Shown here one piece after another: positions 24,813-30,333 of a DNA stretch of 30,333 bases. Origin of the DNA: Euryarchaeota archaeon UBA251. Its GTDB lineage: Archaea; Thermoplasmatota; Poseidoniia; Poseidoniales; Thalassarchaeaceae. Every line of letters begins with the position of its first letter. Positions within the stretch are counted from its first letter, which is position 1. Position numbers and translations under genes: made by a program. The DNA lies in the NCBI GenBank assembly GCA_002497905.1, contig DAFJ01000074.1:1-30333 (forward strand), in the 5' to 3' direction. Below the pieces are notes generated by a model. The model ran no database searches, had not been told where the DNA came from, and saw only the letters and a program-made list of their open reading frames with translations.

Positions 24813-25993
24813 CAGATATCATTGCAATTGAGAGTTATTTGGAAATACTTGCACGTTTAGAGATACTCGTGGATTCCGATTCTGATGCTATTGAAGTGTT
24901 TCAAAAAGCGCTCTTAGAGGCTCAGGATAATTCGGAATCAAATCAAATTCTAAATGATATCTCTGATGGATTTTCGAATAGTCCACAAGTATTCTCTGGC
25001 AGTGTTTCTCCAGACGATTCGACGTCTACTCAATCGAATTCATCTTTTTTAACAGTGAATGAAGAAAAGGAAAACTCGTCACTTCCACCTTGGGCACTCT
25101 TCATGATGGGAATGATTGTACTTCCAATAATCACTGGACTCATCAGTTTTACTCTGATTGGAACGGTTGAGTTCACGGATGATTGGGGTGAATATTCGAC
25201 AGGGGATGCGATATCTAAGGGAAATATCACGATTCAAGATGAAATCTACTATTACCATGGATTCCATCTAGGAGATGGGTTTGGTGACGAACTAGAAGGA
25301 AATCCTGGAGAGTGGGAAATCTTTGCTGAGGGTCAATTGGGCAATGACACATTGATCTCATCAGCGATAATCAGAGGAGACGGTGACGTGACAAATGCCG
25401 ATATGGCAGAGGATGATGACGGGAATTTATGGTCTAAAATGGAGATTGGGTGGACTAGTGACGGAATCATGTGGACCAGTTATTATGGCGGCTACTGCGA
25501 GTGGGAAGGAAACGACTTGCAGGATGACGATGTCAGATGGTGGTGCAAGAATGAGGTGGGTGACGAGGAATGGGACGACTGGTGGTATTATTGTGAGCAC
25601 CATGATTCCGACTGGCATTGCACTGACGATTTTGACCAGCGGCAAGCCCACAAGGATTCTGCAGAAGAAAATATGTGGGCTGAATCGGGAGAGGATACAA
25701 TCGTCTACATCTATCTTTACGCGGATGATGAAGTTTTTATCGCCACTAAAAATAGCGAAGCTCCGAGATGGGTTGGCTACTACTCGTGGGAGATTGACGA
25801 GAGTGATACTACAAGAGATATTATTGAGACTCTAGCCTTTGTAATCTGGCCGATTTCATTTATTGGAGGGATTATCTGGGGATTCGCAACTGACAAGAAG
25901 CCATTCGCGTATGGCATTATGGCTGCAGGTGTGCTGTCCACAGTACTACCATTTGTGGGTTTCTTCTTCTTACTCCTGCTGTTTGGATTCTGA
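24797..25993 (+). CDS. Trp- and Cys-rich acidic membrane protein, unknown
   Basis: 398 residues. An acidic, Ser/Asn-rich N-terminal region (1-97) contains a helical start (IESYLEILARLEILV). A TM helix (~98-123) is followed by a ~220-residue loop and then two TM segments (~344-363 and ~370-398). The loop is extremely acidic. Its core (212-275) holds ten Trp and four Cys (Cys234, 250, 266, 275) with EWEGNDLQDDDVRWWC and DDWWYYCEHHDSDWHC. This suggests a small disulfide-stapled or metal-binding domain outside the membrane. The gene overlaps the NUDIX-MBL stop by 16 bases, so the two are translated from one message. No family is recognised and no function is assigned. It could also be a hydrophobic-anchored sensor. 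Confidence 0.85.
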   Translation: MDNQLTDIIAIESYLEILARLEILVDSDSDAIEVFQKALLEAQDNSESNQILNDISDGFSNSPQVFSGSVSPDDSTSTQSNSSFLTVNEEKENSSLPPWALFMMGMIVLPIITGLISFTLIGTVEFTDDWGEYSTGDAISKGNITIQDEIYYYHGFHLGDGFGDELEGNPGEWEIFAEGQLGNDTLISSAIIRGDGDVTNADMAEDDDGNLWSKMEIGWTSDGIMWTSYYGGYCEWEGNDLQDDDVRWWCKNEVGDEEWDDWWYYCEHHDSDWHCTDDFDQRQAHKDSAEENMWAESGEDTIVYIYLYADDEVFIATKNSEAPRWVGYYSWEIDESDTTRDIIETLAFVIWPISFIGGIIWGFATDKKPFAYGIMAAGVLSTVLPFVGFFFLLLLFGF

Positions 25994-26039
25994 AATCTAA
26001 AACCGGCAGCATCATTTGGCCCCCTAATATTGCTAAACC

Positions 26040-26891
26040 ATGGAGGACCCGTTGGGCACAGAGGCGGCTTATTTTGACGAGAAATTTGTCGAAGGAAGTG
26101 GAGGGTGGTATCTTCGAACCCTTGTCTGGACTCCTAAAGTAACGGACGATACAACAAACCGTCCAGTGGTAGTTATTCCTGGATGGACCTCGGTGGTTGA
26201 AGGGTGGGTACCACTTCTAGCAGATTGGGTAAGGCATCGCCCAGTCATATACATCGAAACGCGAGAAAAGAACTACACTAAGAGTCCAGATGGACATCGT
26301 GAGCGAGCAACAGATCACTCGATACCAAATCATGCATTAGACATGGACGCCATAGTTCGCAACCTTGGCCACGATCCATCTGAGTGTGATTGGTTTGCCT
26401 CCTCGCTAGGTTCAACGAGTATACTTCACGGGTTGAAAGAGGGGACGCTTTCAGTACGAACTGCCTTCCTTCTCGCACCAAATTCAGAGTTCAAATTTCC
26501 TTTGTGGATGGTTTTTCTTTCCGGTTTTCCGTGGTGGGTATATCCTCCAATAATGCGACTGATTGCAATACCATATATGCGCTGGAAAGTGAAGGAACCC
26601 GGCCAGAAGATTCGCTACACTCGCACGATGCGTAATGCAGACATGCGTCGACTCAAACTATCATCACGTTCTAATCGTGCTTACTCAGTTTGGGATGGGC
26701 TCCAAAAAGTGACTGCTCCGATTGCCATCTGTGTTGCTAAATCCGATGTTCTCCATGCACATGACGATGCAATTCATATTGCAGAATGTCTCGAAAATGG
26801 GGAAGTAATAGAGGTGCCCAGTAACCAATTCGCTCATGAAGCGGAGATTCGTCCAATTATCGAAGATTGGATTACTCGTGCGACCGAATGA
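26040..26891 (+). CDS. alpha/beta hydrolase
   Basis: 283 residues with an alpha/beta hydrolase layout: RPVVVIPGWT with the oxyanion-loop Gly (41-50), the nucleophile elbow FASSLGST with Ser122 (ASSLG in place of GxSxG), an acid in VAKSDVLHAHDD, and a late His in NQFAHEAE. The cap region between ~145 and 215 is rich in aromatic and basic residues (PWWVYPPIMRLIAIPYMRW), which could contact lipid or membrane. It is probably a serine esterase or lipase-like enzyme. The substrate is unknown. It sits in the co-directional row after the Trp-rich membrane protein (46-base gap) and before the PGF-CTERM protein. The catalytic residues are read from motif position, not structure. Confidence 0.85.
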   Translation: MEDPLGTEAAYFDEKFVEGSGGWYLRTLVWTPKVTDDTTNRPVVVIPGWTSVVEGWVPLLADWVRHRPVIYIETREKNYTKSPDGHRERATDHSIPNHALDMDAIVRNLGHDPSECDWFASSLGSTSILHGLKEGTLSVRTAFLLAPNSEFKFPLWMVFLSGFPWWVYPPIMRLIAIPYMRWKVKEPGQKIRYTRTMRNADMRRLKLSSRSNRAYSVWDGLQKVTAPIAICVAKSDVLHAHDDAIHIAECLENGEVIEVPSNQFAHEAEIRPIIEDWITRATE

Positions 26892-26950
26892 CTCCAAATT
26901 GAATCCATACCTATCGTAATCTCCGACAAAGGCAAGAACTGGGACGGACA

Positions 26951-26960
26951 GGAGAGGGGT
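26951..26960 (+). promoter_or_regulatory. Shine-Dalgarno site of the PGF-CTERM protein
   Basis: GGAGAGGGGT abuts the ATG at 26961. GGAG lies six bases from the start codon and fixes the signal-peptide Met as the start. Confidence 0.55.
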
Positions 26961-27446
26961 ATGCGTAGCCTTGCACTGGCCCTACTAGGCCTCTTCTTCC
27001 TTGCAGGTGTCGCATCTGCGGAGATCTACATCCCGGGACCTACTAGGACTGACATGATGGACCCCAACATGACGTACGAGTACACACTTCCTGAATGGAT
27101 GAATTCCGCTTGTCAGAACAATCTAGCTTGCCGATATGAAACAGTGGGCGACCAAGATATCGTACACACTTACTACGGTCTGAACCAAGGTGGTACCATG
27201 GAGCTCGTCGTCATCAAGGGTGAAGCCCAGACCTACAATATTACAGTGAGTGATTTGGAGATTGTTCCAGACAAATTAGAAATTACCACTGGATCAACAC
27301 TCGTCTTCACCGTAGCTGAGAATAGTAGTAATGCCAATATCATACTCCCTTGGAATCCTGATGATCCCGAACCTGAGTCCACGCCAGGATTTGGTGCGGA
27401 GCTCATTCTTTTCGCTATTGCGATTGCACTCATTCGTCGACGCTAA
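26961..27446 (+). CDS. secreted surface protein with PGF-CTERM-like anchor
   Basis: 161 residues with a textbook signal peptide (MRSLALALLGLFFLAGVASA, cleaved before EIYI). The C-terminal end has TPGFG, a single hydrophobic stretch (ELILFAIAIALI) and a final RRR. In archaea PGF-CTERM proteins are cut at the PGF by archaeosortase A and lipid-attached. The middle carries two close Cys (SACQNNLACRYE) that may form a disulfide, and a beta-rich half resembling a cupredoxin (DKLEITTGSTLVFTVAENS) without visible copper ligands. Surface location is well supported; the function is unknown. Its stop codon abuts the stop of the convergent metallopeptidase-like gene with no spacer. Confidence 0.85.
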   Translation: MRSLALALLGLFFLAGVASAEIYIPGPTRTDMMDPNMTYEYTLPEWMNSACQNNLACRYETVGDQDIVHTYYGLNQGGTMELVVIKGEAQTYNITVSDLEIVPDKLEITTGSTLVFTVAENSSNANIILPWNPDDPEPESTPGFGAELILFAIAIALIRRR

Positions 27447-28499
27447 TCACGGAGTGAGTTCGAAATCATCGTCATCATCCCCGAATGGGTCATCAGATTC
27501 TCCGCCTACCTCGGCAATTCGAAAGTGCATATACAGCCCCTCAATGATTCCATAGGGCCAATCCGGGTTATCCTTTCCAAATCGGGAACGGATCAATCCT
27601 GATTGACTACCATGAACCCGGAGAGGAACGCTGAGCCTACGCAAGAGCCCCTGCTGGAAACCACCAAAGGAGATAGGTACACTCACCCCTGCACGATCCA
27701 GCACATGACTATGTGCATCATCATCGAGATCTGTCGGATCCACGGCATCCACAATACGATTCACAATCTCAGCGAATCCAGATTCATTTCCGCCCTCATG
27801 ACATATTTTCTCAATCTCAGGCCAAATTCCACAAGGATCTGCTTCACCTTTGAGATACTGCATCCACACATGGTGACTGAGGGCTGTGAAGGCACGTGAA
27901 TCGAAAGCCGCACGATCCCAGAGTGCATACGGACCACGCTTCCACTCATCTGGATCAGGTAGTAGGCCATACCGTAGGAAGGCTTCACGAAGACCACCAA
28001 GGCGGGTCGGATCTCGAACAACATGAGCATTTGCTAATGTTTCCTCAACAAGAAGCCAATTATCCACTACATCGTCGATTCGATCCATGTACATCTCTCG
28101 ATATTTTCCTGCTTCAGAAGGTAGAGTGCCCTGTACCTCAATCAGACGCTGAAGGTGCCCTGTCCATGCTGAATCAACGCAGTGATGGAAATACTCGTGA
28201 TCGAAACCAAACAGAAAACATAGATCAAGAGCAATATCTGAAGCATTAACAACGCCGTCTTGCTCCATCTGGCCCGCTACACGGGCCGCCATCTCTGCAA
28301 GACAATCTGATTCTACATGAATACCCCAATCTGTATCTGGGCGCATGCTTCCGCCCTCAATTCGCATCATTGGACGATACCAGAAACAACGTACGCCAGG
28401 ATCGTTCTCACCCACTGATTCTGGTTGATCTGAATCTACTAGTATAGACAACCCGCCGCGCGGGATTCGCATCGTGGGGATACCCGGTTGCACGAACAT
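27447..28499 (-). CDS. putative HExxH zinc metallopeptidase
   Basis: About 350 residues from the ATG at 28499; an ATG at 28472 is the other good start, and the frame reaches a weak TTG at 28523. It contains FGFDHEYFHHCVDSA with the zinc motif HEYFH. About 50 residues later comes WLLVEETLANAHVVRD, whose Glu is well placed as the third ligand of a gluzincin-type site. No signal peptide or TM segment, so cytoplasmic. The C-terminus is acidic (DDPFGDDDDDFEL). Peptidase activity is inferred from these motifs only, and no named family is claimed. The gene is divergent from rqcH with 73 bases between starts, which may mean shared regulation. Confidence 0.8.
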   Translation of the reverse strand: MFVQPGIPTMRIPRGGLSILVDSDQPESVGENDPGVRCFWYRPMMRIEGGSMRPDTDWGIHVESDCLAEMAARVAGQMEQDGVVNASDIALDLCFLFGFDHEYFHHCVDSAWTGHLQRLIEVQGTLPSEAGKYREMYMDRIDDVVDNWLLVEETLANAHVVRDPTRLGGLREAFLRYGLLPDPDEWKRGPYALWDRAAFDSRAFTALSHHVWMQYLKGEADPCGIWPEIEKICHEGGNESGFAEIVNRIVDAVDPTDLDDDAHSHVLDRAGVSVPISFGGFQQGLLRRLSVPLRVHGSQSGLIRSRFGKDNPDWPYGIIEGLYMHFRIAEVGGESDDPFGDDDDDFELTP

Positions 28500-28572
28500 G
28501 AAGCATATTCCACGGTTCTTCAAGCGATTCCCTATTGAAGGGTCGACAAGGCTCCTTCACTTGGCGGTCCCC

Positions 28573-30333
28573 ATGCGTGAGCAATCGTCGAGCTTTGACA
28601 TCGCTCGTATGGTGGTGGAACTCAGAGCCCACATAGGGGCGAGAGTGCGTAAGGCATACCAGCCTCACTGGGAGCAAGTCATGCTGCGCCTGAACTCCAA
28701 AACAGATGGCGCATCTGATCTCGTCATCGTACGTGGACGACGCCTCTACCTATCAGACCGTGACCGGCCTATGCCAATGTCGCCCTCACCGTTCGCAATG
28801 GTAATCAGGAAATATCTGAACAATGGCCGACTCGTCGATGTGACTCAGCATGGATTTGATCGAATTTTAACCCTACACGTCGATACCGCTGCTGGTATCC
28901 ACCGTCTAGTGATTGAAATGTTCCGTGAAGGAAACGTCATTCTTCTCGATCCTGATGGAGTGATTATCCAACCGCTCACTTCGACGGAATACGCCTCTCG
29001 GACACTCAAGCGTGGAGAAGTATACGAATGGCCCCCCGCCCAAGTCGATCCACGTGATCTTGACGCTGATGGATTTAGTGAGATTCTCGTAGGCAGCGAT
29101 GCTGACGTCGTACGGACACTTGCAGCAAAGGTGAATCTAGGCCGCGGATACGCCAATGCAATCTGTGCAGCGACAGGTATCGATCCGTCAATGCCTATTT
29201 CGAATCTTAGTGTAGATGAGAAGGACGATATTATGAGAGTTCTAACCGAGATGCTCGAAACCATAGATTCCATCGGAGCTCATGGATGGGCCAAAGATGC
29301 TGAATCTCTCAATGTAATCGTATCTGGCGTCAAGGCCGGAGAGATGCCACCGTATCTGGAGGTCGCACCTGTGGCCCTTGCTCACATGGACGAGGAATTG
29401 CATATTGAACACACTAGCCTCTCTGCTGCAGTCGACGCATGGTGGGGTGCACACGATTCTGCAGCGTATGCTCGGCGCGAGATGGAAAAAATGGTAGAAG
29501 CGGGGGAGGCGGAAGAGACTTCTGGAAGCCGGCTAGGCCGCCGTGCATTACAGCAAGAACAGGCAATCGGACGTTTTCATGAGAAAGCTGGGAAGGCCCA
29601 GAATGTTGCAGCAATGATTACCGAAAACTGGGAACATGTGAACTCCTTGCTCGTGCAAATTCGTCGTGCTGTTGAACAACAAGGTTGGTCCGATGTACGT
29701 GCAGCTGTAAAGGGCGTTGAATGGATACAATCAGTAGACCCTGCAAAGAGGACAATGCAGGCATTCCTACCTAACGAAGAGGGGTTACCAGGCATACGGG
29801 TGGAGTTGTATGTTGACGATACTGTTCATCAAAATGCTCAGCGCCATTTCACGGTTGCTCGAACTCAAAAAGACAAGGCAAAGGGAGCGGTGAAAGCGCT
29901 CGAAGACACAGAACGAAAGAAGCGTAAGGAGGAAAAGCAACGTGCAAAAGATGAGGCTTCTGGGCGTGTAGGTCGCGTAAAACGATCCAAGAGACTCTGG
30001 TTCGAACGGCACCGCTGGACGATGCTTAGTGACGGTCGACTAATGGTCGGTGGACGCGATGCACGTGGAAATGATACTGTTGTGAAGAAACATCTCGGCA
30101 AGGAGGACATCTATGTTCACGCGGATCTACATGGCGCACCATCCTGCTCCATCCGTATCGCAGAAGGATTTCAAAGCGATCCAGCCCCTAATCCAACACT
30201 CCCTAAGCATGTCCCTTCCCTACGACTTACTCAATCTCCCGATTTCGGTTCTCCAAACGAGGTGGTTCTCGAAGAAGCCGCGCAGATGGCAGTATGCTGG
30301 TCGAGGGCTTGGGGTGGGGGCGGTGGTGCGGCT
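28573..30333 (+). CDS. rqcH: NFACT/RqcH ribosome quality-control protein, 3' partial
   Basis: 587 residues are visible; the frame runs off the window end. RqcH binds stalled 60S/50S-type large subunits with peptidyl-tRNA and promotes tailing of the nascent chain. The start MREQSSSFDIARMVVELRAH matches the NFACT-N beginning; an in-frame ATG at 28498 is less likely. Seen: the D96-R97 motif of NFACT-N in TQHGFDRIL, an HhH segment (VNLGRGYANAICAATGIDP, ~187), a charged coiled-coil stretch (around TERKKRKEEKQRAKDE, ~435-450) and the NFACT-R core from ~476 (RHRWTMLSDGRLMVGGRDA, IYVHADLHGAPSCSI). The C-terminal end is cut off. The DR motif is kept, so tailing ability is expected. The role is known from bacterial and eukaryotic relatives. 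Confidence 0.95.
   Translation, partial: MREQSSSFDIARMVVELRAHIGARVRKAYQPHWEQVMLRLNSKTDGASDLVIVRGRRLYLSDRDRPMPMSPSPFAMVIRKYLNNGRLVDVTQHGFDRILTLHVDTAAGIHRLVIEMFREGNVILLDPDGVIIQPLTSTEYASRTLKRGEVYEWPPAQVDPRDLDADGFSEILVGSDADVVRTLAAKVNLGRGYANAICAATGIDPSMPISNLSVDEKDDIMRVLTEMLETIDSIGAHGWAKDAESLNVIVSGVKAGEMPPYLEVAPVALAHMDEELHIEHTSLSAAVDAWWGAHDSAAYARREMEKMVEAGEAEETSGSRLGRRALQQEQAIGRFHEKAGKAQNVAAMITENWEHVNSLLVQIRRAVEQQGWSDVRAAVKGVEWIQSVDPAKRTMQAFLPNEEGLPGIRVELYVDDTVHQNAQRHFTVARTQKDKAKGAVKALEDTERKKRKEEKQRAKDEASGRVGRVKRSKRLWFERHRWTMLSDGRLMVGGRDARGNDTVVKKHLGKEDIYVHADLHGAPSCSIRIAEGFQSDPAPNPTLPKHVPSLRLTQSPDFGSPNEVVLEEAAQMAVCWSRAWGGGGGAA

Noticed and set aside
27896..28249. 117-codon plus-strand frame opposite the metallopeptidase
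   Set aside because: Antisense to the HExxH gene, His/Gln-rich composition typical of a reverse-strand reading, no motif.
1..30333. CRISPR array, insertion sequence, prophage or plasmid markers
   Set aside because: No regularly spaced direct repeats, terminal inverted repeats, transposase, integrase or phage structural genes were seen on either strand.

Overview
The window reads as a piece of an archaeal chromosome, most likely a marine planktonic euryarchaeon of the Thermoplasmatota (Marine Group II/III, Poseidoniales-like). Signs seen: a tRNA-Gln without an encoded CCA, a Kor-type 2-oxoacid:ferredoxin oxidoreductase with fused gamma-alpha subunits, a short archaeal-type S-adenosylhomocysteine hydrolase, an NFACT/RqcH protein, a PGF-CTERM-like C-terminal anchor, very large FG-GAP/calcium-loop surface proteins and a RanBP2-type zinc finger flanked by RGG repeats. 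The lineage is inferred from this mix, not from a marker gene. Coding density is very high. No gene-free stretch exceeds about 200 bases, and convergent neighbours end within a few bases of each other or overlap.

Layout. 1-1415 (+): the end of an RGG-zinc finger-RGG protein, then a TPR-like two-TM membrane protein. 1424-9943 (-): a hypothetical protein, a ~2,130-residue surface protein with a C-terminal membrane anchor, and ahcY, with three hairpins between the last two. 10060-13095: a PLP-dependent decarboxylase (+), a secreted-side thrombospondin-3-like protein (-) and a thioredoxin-fold lipoprotein with a CxxxC motif (+). 13101-16910 (-): a membrane-tethered cyclophilin and aconitase. 17093-20040 (+): korA, korB and tRNA-Gln(CUG). 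20068-21802: a small membrane protein (-), ferrochelatase hemH (+) and a DUF454/YbaN membrane protein (-), with hemH visibly AT-richer than most of the window. 21906-27446 (+): an MFS exporter, a NUDIX-metallo-beta-lactamase fusion, a Trp/Cys-rich membrane protein, an alpha/beta hydrolase and a PGF-CTERM surface protein. 27447-28499 (-): a putative HExxH metallopeptidase. 28573-30333 (+): rqcH, cut by the window end.

How the genes fit together. Aconitase and KorAB are two TCA-cycle steps encoded divergently from neighbouring promoters. Together with ferrochelatase (protoheme) they suggest a respiring heterotroph. AhcY recycles the product of SAM-dependent methylation. The many secreted or anchored proteins suggest an elaborate cell surface used on marine organic matter. 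RqcH belongs to ribosome-associated quality control. No CRISPR array, transposase, integrase, rRNA or plasmid/phage marker was seen. The most unusual items are the FUS-like RGG-zinc finger-RGG protein at the left edge, the hairpin cluster ahead of ahcY, the dyad touching the decarboxylase start codon, the NUDIX-MBL fusion and the Trp/Cys-rich membrane protein.
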